Source: Fulvimarina manganoxydans (lineage in GTDB: Bacteria; Pseudomonadota; Alphaproteobacteria; Rhizobiales; Rhizobiaceae). From it: a stretch of 64,000 nt of DNA. Where the stretch lies: contig NZ_FWXR01000010.1 of the NCBI RefSeq assembly GCF_900176465.1, positions 86,015 through 150,014 on the forward strand. The letters run 5' to 3'. A program made the translations under genes and the position numbers. Positions 18,594-26,155 of the stretch are shown here, piece after piece. The notes beneath the pieces were generated by a model. That model had not been told where the DNA came from, did not search any database, and saw nothing but the letters and a program-made list of their open reading frames with translations. Within the stretch, counting starts at the first letter, position 1, and every line of letters starts with the position of its first letter.

Positions 18594-19895
18594 ATGACCG
18601 AGAGAAGTCTGAACAAAGCGAGCCGCGAGCGCTTTCCAACCGACCAGCGCCGCGCTTCGGTGCTCGGCGAGATCCATGCCCGGCCCTTTCCCCTCCTGAA
18701 ACTGCCGAAAGCCATCATTATGCTTGCCTTCATGCATGAGGATGGCGGCAAGACCGATCACCGCATTCTCTGCGACCTTTCGATCCGCCAAGGCGTTCCG
18801 CCCCCCTCCGCCGATGCGCGCACCCATTCCTTTGTCTTCGGCAAGGGCCGGGTCCGCTGGGAGCGCCACACGGAATTCTCCACCTATTCCTGGGAGGGGC
18901 CGACACCGGAGAAGTTCGGTCAGACCGTCGAGGGCCATCCCTTCGGCGCCGAATTCGAGGCGCCCGGCCCGATGATCGCAGGCGTTCATCTGGAGCTGCG
19001 GCCGAATGACGAGAGCGGCCGGGCGGCCCTCGAAATCTTCGACAAGACGAGCTTCTGCTATTCGATCATGGAAGGCGGCCTCGCCCATGCCGCGACCGAT
19101 TTTCGCCAGGACGGCGACGGGCTGACGCGCATGCTGGTCTTGAGCGAGGGGCTGACGCCGGCCAGGGCCGGCTCACTCGCCATGCGCCTCGTCGAGATCG
19201 AAATCTATCGCACCCTCGCCCTTCTCGGCCTGCCGCTGGCCCATGCGATCGGCCCGACGGTCCACGGATTGGAACAAAGCCTGGTGCGCATCACGGACGA
19301 GATGAAGGGCGGCGAGGAGGACAGCCGACAGCTTCTCCAGGACATCACGCTGGCGGCCGCCGAGGTCGAGGCGACGGCGGCGCGCATCCTCTACCGCTTC
19401 GGCGCGAGCCGGGCCTATGACGACATCGTGCGAGAGCGCCTCGCCGCCGTTTCCGAGCAGCCCGTCACCGGCCAGGAAAGCTGGAGCGCCTTCTTGAAGC
19501 GCCGCATGGCGCCGGCCATGCGCACCTGCCGGGCGCTCGACGAGCGGCTCGCCAACCTGTCGGAGAAGCTGTCGCGCGCCGCCAATCTCCTGCGCACCCG
19601 CATCGACGTCGAGCTCGAACATCAAAACCGCGATCTCTTGGCCTCGATGGACAGGCGCGCGCGGCTGCAATTGCGGCTACAACAGACCGTCGAAGGCCTG
19701 TCGGTCGCCGCAATCGGCTATTACGTCGTCGGCCTGTTCGGCTATCTGGCGAAAGCGCTCGACCACGAGGGCTTTCCGATCTCCGCGACGACGCTCACCG
19801 CCGGCTTTGTACCGATTGCTCTTATTGGCGTCTGGCTCATCACCCGCCGCATCCGCCGGCATCACGCCGAACCGACAAAGATCCGCGAGGAGTGA
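18594..19895 (+). CDS. DUF3422 family membrane protein
   Basis: 433 residues. The N-terminal part (VLGEIHARPFPLLKLP) and RWERHTEFSTYSWEG are hallmarks of DUF3422, a proteobacterial family of unknown function. A central helical region is rich in Glu and Arg and probably coiled-coil; the C-terminus has two membrane helices (SVAAIGYYVVGLFGYLAK and LTAGFVPIALIGVWLI). The ATG at 18594 is preceded by GGGGAGAAAA; the longer frame back to 18498 has no such site. Divergent from the LutA-like gene. Confidence 0.9.
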   Translation: MTERSLNKASRERFPTDQRRASVLGEIHARPFPLLKLPKAIIMLAFMHEDGGKTDHRILCDLSIRQGVPPPSADARTHSFVFGKGRVRWERHTEFSTYSWEGPTPEKFGQTVEGHPFGAEFEAPGPMIAGVHLELRPNDESGRAALEIFDKTSFCYSIMEGGLAHAATDFRQDGDGLTRMLVLSEGLTPARAGSLAMRLVEIEIYRTLALLGLPLAHAIGPTVHGLEQSLVRITDEMKGGEEDSRQLLQDITLAAAEVEATAARILYRFGASRAYDDIVRERLAAVSEQPVTGQESWSAFLKRRMAPAMRTCRALDERLANLSEKLSRAANLLRTRIDVELEHQNRDLLASMDRRARLQLRLQQTVEGLSVAAIGYYVVGLFGYLAKALDHEGFPISATTLTAGFVPIALIGVWLITRRIRRHHAEPTKIREE

Positions 19896-20007
19896 TGCGA
19901 AGGGCGCCCGATGGCAGTCAAGCACTCGGAATACGGTCAGATTTCCGTGCCTTGACGGCGCATCGGCCTCCCACGCGGTGATCATGCGAGCGCCAACTCA
20001 TACGCAT

Positions 20008-20039
20008 CGTCATCCTCGGCCCGATAGGGCCAGGGACCC
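20008..20039 (+). repeat. REP-like palindromic element, family 1
   Basis: CGTCATCCTCGGCCCG, two bases, AGGGCCAGGGACCC. Differs from the copy at 63876-63907 at three positions only. Confidence 0.75.
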
Positions 20040-20130
20040 ATGGCTCAACAAGTCTCACAGCCAAGAACCATCGCGGTCCGCGGCCCGTTCTTCAGCAACC
20101 GAATGACGACATCGAAGGGGATGGCATAGG

Positions 20131-20158
20131 TCCTTATGGCTGCGCCATGAGGATGACG
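20131..20158 (-). repeat. REP-like palindromic element facing the previous one
   Basis: On the minus strand CGTCATCCTCATGGC, then GCA and GCCATAAGGA; nine of ten stem positions pair. Same CGTCATCCTC opening as the other elements, opposite orientation. Confidence 0.6.
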
Positions 20159-20201
20159 AAACGTTGAGGGCGAATGCCTGCTTTCGACGCCTGCGGACGA
20201 C

Positions 20202-20954
20202 CTAGCGCACGAAAGCGGGAGTCGATCGCGCAGCACTCGGGCGGGCGGGCAGCGTCTCGCTCCGCGATGGCCGGTTGGATGCGGCGAGGCTTGCCGGCCG
20301 AACCGTGCTGACAAGGCCGAGAGCGGCGGTGAGTTCGAAGGCTTCGCTTTGGGCGCGGGCAAGGCCGGGCGCCTCCTCGTCCATCAGGTCGAAAAGCGTG
20401 CCGCCGCCCAGAAACGGCGCCTCATAGGCGGCGCGGAGCCCGAGACCGATGGGCAGGCGCGGCGTTGCCGAACTTGCGACGATCGCCTCGACCGCACGGG
20501 CGACACGGCTCGGAATGGGAGTAACGCCATTGGCGACGAAGATGCGCCGAGCCCGATCGCCGCCGCGCCCCTTCAAGCCATCGAGCAACCGATCCGTTCC
20601 GATCGCGGCGATCGCGGAGGCCGGAGACAGGCGGACCGGAACGGCGAAACGATCGCAGATCGCCGCCGCGCGCTCGATCGTCGCGGCCTCACGTCCGGCA
20701 TCGACGACGACGCAACGCTCCCTTCGGCGCGCATCCTCCACCATGTCGGCGAGATCCTTCGGCCTCTCGACGCGCTTCACCTTCAGGTCGGACGTTCCAA
20801 ATCCCTTGCGCGCCCAAAGATGAAGGTCGGGGTCCGGCGCCGCATCCAGAAGAACGACCGGCCGCTCGCTGCGCGCCACGACACTGGCGATCATGAGAGC
20901 AAGCGTCGTGGAACCAGACGACTTCAGCGTTCCTATGGCGATCGAGCTGATCAT
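20202..20954 (-). CDS. Orphan ParA/VirC1-like protein with degenerate P-loop
   Basis: 250 residues. The start IAIGTLKSSGSTTLALMIAS followed by RPVVLLDAAPDPDLHLWAR is the layout of ParA/MinD-type ATPases such as VirC1. The deviant Walker A would read KGGxGKTT; here it is KSSGSTT, keeping the first Lys and the Thr pair but replacing the P-loop Lys with Ser. A Walker-B-like strand (CVVVDAG) is present. The last ~50 residues are low-complexity, Pro/Ser/Arg-rich. No parB, par site or conjugation gene is nearby. GAAGGAGA precedes the chosen ATG. Nucleotide binding is doubtful; role unknown. Confidence 0.65.
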   Translation of the reverse strand: MISSIAIGTLKSSGSTTLALMIASVVARSERPVVLLDAAPDPDLHLWARKGFGTSDLKVKRVERPKDLADMVEDARRRERCVVVDAGREAATIERAAAICDRFAVPVRLSPASAIAAIGTDRLLDGLKGRGGDRARRIFVANGVTPIPSRVARAVEAIVASSATPRLPIGLGLRAAYEAPFLGGGTLFDLMDEEAPGLARAQSEAFELTAALGLVSTVRPASLAASNRPSRSETLPARPSAARSTPAFVR

Positions 20955-21622
20955 ATCGTCTGAGTCTCCTTCGTTCTGAAACAATGATCACTCTATCCGC
21001 CGAAAAGCGCGGATCACTGATCGACAAGTGGCAGCCTATATCCAAGCCATTGGCGAAATTCTATCCATCTCTCTAAAACATGACAATTTCTTGAAGCTGT
21101 ATTCCGATATATTCCAATAACTTATGCAAAAATCACAATAGATATTGTTTTACTGACATACTAAGAACTTGCGACGATGAGGCACCCCAGTCGGCTTCTG
21201 ACGCGTTCAGCTCTCGCCGATCGGGTCATCGCTTCATGAAGCTGAAACGATCCACGGCTGGCCGGCTTTCCGTTCAGGCATGCTCGCATCGGCCTTTGGG
21301 TGGCATCCGGCCGTTCCAAGGCGCGTATGTCATAAGAGAAGTCGCAACCACTCGGACCGATCGAAGTCTTGTCAACGCGTATCGAGAATTTCGTCGCATT
21401 GTCAGCTAAGCTGCGGTCCTGTTTCATCATGGCTCGGCATCGATTTCATTCGGCGGCAGGCCGGACGAGACGTCGAAATGGGTGACGAGACGTTTAGACG
21501 AGCGATCAGAACGGTCGTTGAGACGTAATGGCTCCCGCCTTTCGCGCCGAGCCGAATTGAGATCTGTCGCATCATGACGAAGCCAAGCGGCCTTTCGCCA
21601 TGATGCTTCGAAGGAGGTAACA
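20955..21622. other. Long AT-rich intergenic region between ParA-like gene and glcD
   Basis: About 670 bases between divergent genes. The part around 21060-21170 is strikingly AT-rich compared with the surroundings. Open frames on either strand (for example 21161-21430 minus) have no ribosome site or recognisable motif and are not called. It should hold the promoters of both neighbours; no confident -35/-10 pair was found. Confidence 0.5.
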
Positions 21623-23119
21623 ATGTCCGTCGCGATGCCGAAGCCCTCTGAGGCGGTTCTCGATCGCCGTGACGAAATCGTCTCGGCCCTTCAGGCGATC
21701 GTGCCCGGCGAAGGCGTGGTCGACGCGACCGACGAAATGCGTGCCTTCGAGACCGACGGCCTCACCGCCTATCGGCAACTGCCGCTCGTCGTGGTCCTGC
21801 CCGACACGGTCGATCAGGTCTCGCGGGTTCTCGCCTATTGCCACCGAAACGACATTCCGGTCGTCCCGCGAGGTGCCGGCACCTCTCTGTCGGGCGGCGC
21901 TTTGCCACTTCAGGATGGCGTCCTCCTCGTCCTGTCGAAGTTCAACCGCGTCCTCGAGATCGATTACGACAATCGCTCCGCGGTCGTGCAGCCGGGGGTC
22001 ACCAATCTCGGCATCACCAAGGCCGTCGAGCATCGCGGCTTCTATTACGCCCCGGATCCCTCCTCTCAGATCGCCTGTTCGATCGGCGGCAATGTCGCGG
22101 AGAATTCAGGCGGCGTTCACTGCCTCAAATATGGGCTGACGGCGAACAACGTCCTCGGTATCGAATTCGTCACCATCGAGGGCGAGGTGATGCGCCTCGG
22201 CGGCAAGCATCTCGACGCCGAAGGCGGCTACGATCTTCTGGGCCTCATGACCGGCTCCGAAGGCCTTTTGGGCGTCGTCACCGAGGTCACCGTTCGCATT
22301 CTCCAGAAGCCCGAAACGGCGCGGGCCGTGCTCATCGGCTTTCCGACCTCGGAACAGGCGGGCGAATGCGTCGCCGAGATCATCGCCAAGGGCATCATTC
22401 CCGGCGGCATGGAGATGATGGACCGGCCGGCGATCCATGCGGCGGAGGATTTCGTTCAGGCCGGCTATCCGCGCGATGTCGAGGCGCTTCTCATCGTCGA
22501 GCTCGACGGGCCACAAGCCGAGGTCGATCATCTTCTTGCCGAGGTGGAGGCGATCGGCAACACGAATGGCGCGGTCACCTGCCGCGTCTCCCAATCGGAG
22601 GACGAGCGCGCCGCCTTCTGGGCCGGGCGCAAGGCCGCCTTCCCCGCCGTTGGGCGCATCTCGCCGGACTATTACTGCATGGACGGCACGATCCCGCGAA
22701 AGGAACTGCCGAAGGTGCTGGCCGGCATGAAGGCGCTGTCGGAGAAATATGATCTCAGGGTCGCCAATGTCTTCCATGCCGGCGACGGCAATCTCCACCC
22801 TCTCATCCTCTATGACGCGAACAAGGAGGGTGAACTTCATCGTGCGGAGGAATTTGGCAACGACATCCTGCGTCTTTGCGTGGCGGTGGGCGGCGTTCTG
22901 ACCGGTGAGCATGGGGTGGGCGTGGAAAAGCGCGACCTCATGCCGGAAATGTTCGGTGAGGATGACCTGAAGCATCAGCAGCGGGTGAAATGCGCCTTCG
23001 ACGCCAAACATCTTCTCAATCCCGGCAAGGTGTTCCCGACGCTTCATCGCTGCGCCGAATTGGGGCGCATGCATGTTCATAAGGGCCAGGTGGCCTTTCC
23101 GGATCTGCCGAGGTTTTAG
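21623..23119 (+). CDS. glcD: Glycolate oxidase subunit GlcD, FAD-linked
   Basis: 498 residues, the usual GlcD length. FAD-binding PCMH domain with VVPRGAGTSLSGGALP, CSIGGNVAENSGGVHCLKYG and LMTGSEGLLGVVTEVT; C-terminal FAD-oxidase domain with NVFHAGDGNLHPLILYD and LTGEHGVGVEKRD. Oxidises glycolate (or D-lactate) to glyoxylate together with GlcE and GlcF. AAGGAGGTAACA before the ATG is a near-perfect ribosome site. Heads the operon; the usual glcE partner is delayed by two inserted genes. Confidence 0.95.
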   Translation: MSVAMPKPSEAVLDRRDEIVSALQAIVPGEGVVDATDEMRAFETDGLTAYRQLPLVVVLPDTVDQVSRVLAYCHRNDIPVVPRGAGTSLSGGALPLQDGVLLVLSKFNRVLEIDYDNRSAVVQPGVTNLGITKAVEHRGFYYAPDPSSQIACSIGGNVAENSGGVHCLKYGLTANNVLGIEFVTIEGEVMRLGGKHLDAEGGYDLLGLMTGSEGLLGVVTEVTVRILQKPETARAVLIGFPTSEQAGECVAEIIAKGIIPGGMEMMDRPAIHAAEDFVQAGYPRDVEALLIVELDGPQAEVDHLLAEVEAIGNTNGAVTCRVSQSEDERAAFWAGRKAAFPAVGRISPDYYCMDGTIPRKELPKVLAGMKALSEKYDLRVANVFHAGDGNLHPLILYDANKEGELHRAEEFGNDILRLCVAVGGVLTGEHGVGVEKRDLMPEMFGEDDLKHQQRVKCAFDAKHLLNPGKVFPTLHRCAELGRMHVHKGQVAFPDLPRF

Positions 23120-23121
23120 GC

Positions 23122-23697
23122 ATGCTCGAAGGCGCCGCGATTACGAATCTTATATCTTTACTTTTGCTCATCGCTACAGGCGTGTATGTTTATCTGACTT
23201 GGCGAATTGCTCAGTCTAATACACAAATCCTTAAGGAAACCCAGCGTGCCTTTATTGAAGATAGAGCTCCTTATATAACGGTCCGCATCACTGTCACACA
23301 GTCCTCGTTGTTAAATCTTGAAATACAAAACATTGGAAGAAGCCCTGCCAAAAATCTAAAACTCTCCCTCGATCGTGACTTTTACCAGTTTGGGAAATTC
23401 CAAGAATCGAAGAATATACGAATGCGACATGCGTTTCAGAACGAAATACCGCAACTCGCACCGGGCGAATGTCTACGTTTTGCCTTATCGCAAGGCTTCA
23501 ATCTCGACAAATTTCACGAATCAAGGGCTTTGACACCGAAGATTTTCTGCATCAAGGCTGAATATGACTATAACGGAAATCGGCGAACTTCCGAGCATAC
23601 AGTCGATTTAAACTCGCTAATGGGGAACTCGTTCGAAAGGACGGTATCAGAGCGGCTCTTAGAAATCGAAGGGGTCATGAGAAAATGGAAGCTTTGA
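23122..23697 (+). CDS. Single-pass membrane protein of unknown function, embedded in the glc operon
   Basis: 191 residues. One N-terminal membrane helix (NLISLLLLIATGVYVYLTW), a short amphipathic linker (AQSNTQILKETQRAF) and a beta-rich domain (YITVRITVTQSSLLNLEIQN, IGRSPAKNLKLSLD). The codon use and base content differ sharply from glcD: one 60-base line inside it (23161-23220) has 27 G+C, 45 percent, against the GC-rich neighbours. It begins two bases after the glcD stop and overlaps the next gene by 13 bases. Proteins with this layout are common but uncharacterised; I do not recognise a family. Likely acquired by transfer. Confidence 0.7.
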   Translation: MLEGAAITNLISLLLLIATGVYVYLTWRIAQSNTQILKETQRAFIEDRAPYITVRITVTQSSLLNLEIQNIGRSPAKNLKLSLDRDFYQFGKFQESKNIRMRHAFQNEIPQLAPGECLRFALSQGFNLDKFHESRALTPKIFCIKAEYDYNGNRRTSEHTVDLNSLMGNSFERTVSERLLEIEGVMRKWKL

Positions 23698-24263
23698 CCC
23701 ACCTATCATACGACGAACATGCTTTCATCGAGCTAACGAGTCCAGTCGTTGACGATCATCAATGGGAGCTAATTGACGGTATACCGCTGCGCCGACCCGC
23801 CCGGTCAATTCGTCATCAAATGATCGCGCAAAACGCGGAGCGGCAATTAAATACCTGTTCTGCGAGTAAGCCCGATCACATCGGGGCGCTTTTCGCGACT
23901 GGCCTCCGACACCCAAACGACACTCGCTTTCGACCCATAGCGGATGTTGCTATTGTTGATCTCAACGAAGTGATCGAGAATGGAAACGACTATTATTTCG
24001 ATCGTTGCTTCCTAGCTTTAGAGGTGATCTCGAGCGATTCTTTAGATTTAGATGAGCAGATAAAACTGCCTCGATATCGGGAATTGCCTCTGTGCAACCA
24101 CATAATTGCAGCTGACTCAGAGTACTTCAGAGTTCGGCATTGGGCGCGGTCTCGGGGATGGGCAGAGACAGCTTACGACCGTCCCGACGATCTCATAACC
24201 CTCCCCGAATTCGGCTTTTCCTGCCGCCTGAAAGACCTCTACGCCCGAACGGATCTTGCATGA
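23685..24263 (+). CDS. Uma2-family (DUF820) PD-(D/E)xK nuclease-like protein
   Basis: 192 residues. HQWELIDGIPLRRP is the family's N-terminal motif; RPIADVAIVDLNEV supplies the catalytic Asp strand, and FLALEVISSDSLDLDEQIKLPRYRELP supplies the Glu and Lys of a PD-(D/E)xK-like core, ending in a GW motif (RSRGWAE). Members are abundant in cyanobacteria, their activity is poorly defined. AT-rich like the preceding gene, overlapping it by 13 bases, and overlapping glcE by ATGA. Together they form a two-gene cassette within the operon. Confidence 0.8.
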   Translation: MEALTHLSYDEHAFIELTSPVVDDHQWELIDGIPLRRPARSIRHQMIAQNAERQLNTCSASKPDHIGALFATGLRHPNDTRFRPIADVAIVDLNEVIENGNDYYFDRCFLALEVISSDSLDLDEQIKLPRYRELPLCNHIIAADSEYFRVRHWARSRGWAETAYDRPDDLITLPEFGFSCRLKDLYARTDLA

Positions 24264-25531
24264 CCGAACGCTCCGCGTCCCGCCTCGCCGAGGCCCAATC
24301 GCCGGCCCCGCCATCGACCGATGCCTCGCGCCTTTATGCGCCGGACAGTCTCGAGGCCTTGCGGGAGATCGTCGCGGCGGCCGTCTCCTTGGAGGAGCCG
24401 CTCGCGATCGAAGGCTCCGGCTCCAAGAGTGGGCTCGGCCGGCCGGTCAACACCGCCGCCACCTTGTCGACCGCCAAGCTGACCGGCGTCACTTTGTACG
24501 AGCCGGACGAACTGGTTCTGTCCGCCAGGGCCGGCACGCCGATCGCCGAGATCGAGGCCTTGATCGACGAGAACGGTCAGCGGCTCGAATTCGAGCCGAT
24601 CGACTATGGTCCGCTTCATGCCCGCGAACGCGGCCTTGGAACGCTCGGCGGCGTTCTTGCCTGCAATCTCTCCGGCCCGCGCCGCGTCAAACAGGGCGCG
24701 GCCCGCGATCATGTTCTCGGCATCACGGCCGTTTCCGGCCGGGCGGAGGTCTTCAAGTCCGGCGGCCGGGTGGTGAAGAACGTCACCGGCTATGATCTAT
24801 CGAAGGGCATGGCGGGGTCTTACGGCACCCTCGCCGTCCTCAGCGACGTGACGATCAAGGTTTTACCGAAGTCGGAGACCGAGACGACGCTTCTCCTGCG
24901 CGGCCTGACCGACGAGGAGGCGGCCGGCGCGATGGCGGCCGCCATGGGCTCGCCGGCCGAGGTGTCCGGCGCGGCGCATCTGCCCATGCTGGTCGCCCGC
25001 CGGGTGGCCGAGGGTCATCTCGGCGACGAGCCGGCGACGGCGATCCGCCTCGAAGGCTTCGGCCCCTCGGTCGCGGCGCGCGACGCTTATCTCTCGGCCG
25101 CGCTGCAAAATGTCGCTCGCCTCGAACGGCTCGAGGGAGAGGCCTCGCAAGCCTTCTGGCGAGACGTGAAGGATGTCGTCCCCTTCGCAGACGGCACCGA
25201 CAAACCGGTCTGGCGCGTCTCACTCGCCCCCACCGCCGGCCACCAGCTTGTGATGGGCCTGCGCCGGCATGCGGCGATCGACGCCTTCTACGACTGGCAG
25301 GGCGGTCTCGTCTGGCTGCGCATGGAATCCGGCGACGCCGAAGCCGATTTGATCCGCGCCGGCATCGCCCAACTCGGCGGCGGCCATGCGACTCTGGTGC
25401 GGGCAAGCGAAAGCCTCCGTGCCGCGACGGATGTCTTTCAGCCCCAGCCCGCCCCGCTCGCCGCCCTCGCCAAGCGGCTGAAGAGTGAGTTCGACCCGGC
25501 GGGCATCCTCAATCCGGGGCGGATGGGATAG
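24260..25531 (+). CDS. glcE: Glycolate oxidase subunit GlcE
   Basis: 423 residues. A shorter FAD-binding PCMH protein: AIEGSGSKSGLGRP, GTLGGVLACNLSGPRRVKQG, ARDHVLGITAVSGRAEVFKSG, VKNVTGYDLSKGMAGSYGTL; ends FDPAGILNPGRMG as in GlcE. Partner of GlcD and GlcF in the membrane-associated glycolate dehydrogenase. The start overlaps the Uma2-family stop, so its translation now depends on the inserted gene being read through. Base composition is back to the GC-rich norm. Confidence 0.95.
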   Translation: MTERSASRLAEAQSPAPPSTDASRLYAPDSLEALREIVAAAVSLEEPLAIEGSGSKSGLGRPVNTAATLSTAKLTGVTLYEPDELVLSARAGTPIAEIEALIDENGQRLEFEPIDYGPLHARERGLGTLGGVLACNLSGPRRVKQGAARDHVLGITAVSGRAEVFKSGGRVVKNVTGYDLSKGMAGSYGTLAVLSDVTIKVLPKSETETTLLLRGLTDEEAAGAMAAAMGSPAEVSGAAHLPMLVARRVAEGHLGDEPATAIRLEGFGPSVAARDAYLSAALQNVARLERLEGEASQAFWRDVKDVVPFADGTDKPVWRVSLAPTAGHQLVMGLRRHAAIDAFYDWQGGLVWLRMESGDAEADLIRAGIAQLGGGHATLVRASESLRAATDVFQPQPAPLAALAKRLKSEFDPAGILNPGRMG

Positions 25532-25572
25532 AATGCCCGTTGCGACAGGAAACCAGTAAGAGAGCGTTCGCT

Positions 25573-25812
25573 ATGAAGATCGATCAGGTCGTCAGCTCGG
25601 ATCCCGAAATCGTGTCAGGTGCGACTGTATTTGCGGGAACGCGGGTTCCCGTAGAGACCCTTTTTATCTATTTCGCGGCCGGAGATTCCCTCTCGACCTT
25701 CCTGTCCGATTTTCCGACCGTCGATCGGCAGCAAGCCGTTGAAGCCATTGGCCTAGCAAAAACCGGATTGATCGATCGCTTCCGTAGTGGTGCCCTTGAA
25801 CGCGCTGCTTGA
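25573..25812 (+). CDS. DUF433 family antitoxin-like protein
   Basis: 79 residues. Starts MKIDQVVSSDPEIVSGATVF and continues FAGTRVPVETLFIYFAAGDS, the standard DUF433 signature, with a helix-turn-helix-like region in the middle. DUF433 genes are very often paired with DUF5615 PIN-like genes, as here, and are regarded as toxin-antitoxin modules. AAGAGAG serves as ribosome site. The following gene starts inside its 3' end. Confidence 0.85.
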   Translation: MKIDQVVSSDPEIVSGATVFAGTRVPVETLFIYFAAGDSLSTFLSDFPTVDRQQAVEAIGLAKTGLIDRFRSGALERAA

Positions 25813-26152
25813 CGAGAATCTGGCTGCCCGTCTGGCGACCGCACTTCGCCACCATGGCTGCGACGTTCTGCCATTTCCAAAAGCTTGGAAAGGCACCAAG
25901 AATGGCCGCCTCCTCGCAAGAATGTCCGAGGACGGAACCGGATGCCTCATCACTACTGACAAGAATCTGACATATCAGCAGACAGTCAATGGTGAGGACG
26001 TCTGCGTAATCGTTCTTCCTTCGCCACGTTTTGGCGACCTTGAGCCGATCATCGCAAACATAACCGACGCACTGCGCGTTATAGAAGCGGGAACGGTTAT
26101 CTCCATCGACGCAGATGGACGTTTCGGCGTGCATATGCCCAAGAAGAAGTAA
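25787..26152 (+). CDS. DUF5615 family PIN-like toxin
   Basis: 121 residues from GTG at 25787 (GTG at 25790 is equally possible). LNALLDENLAARLATALRHH is the first PIN-like strand and helix with the catalytic Asp; GCLITTDKNLTY carries the conserved TxDxD-like motif; then VIVLPSPRF. The overlap of about 25 bases with the DUF433 gene is typical for coupled toxin-antitoxin pairs. glcF starts four bases after its stop. Predicted RNase by family; activity not shown. Confidence 0.82.
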   Translation: MVPLNALLDENLAARLATALRHHGCDVLPFPKAWKGTKNGRLLARMSEDGTGCLITTDKNLTYQQTVNGEDVCVIVLPSPRFGDLEPIIANITDALRVIEAGTVISIDADGRFGVHMPKKK

Positions 26153-26155
26153 AAC

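Larger units (their letters stand above)
19896..20201. other. Intergenic stretch between converging genes, carrying a repeat pair
   Basis: No gene is seen. It holds two REP-like palindromes in opposite orientation (20008-20039 and 20131-20158), which may also serve as transcript ends. Confidence 0.65.

Noticed and set aside
21161..21430. Open frame of 89 codons on the minus strand before glcD
   Set aside because: No ribosome site, no recognisable motif, and unusual residue mix; lies in the divergent promoter region.
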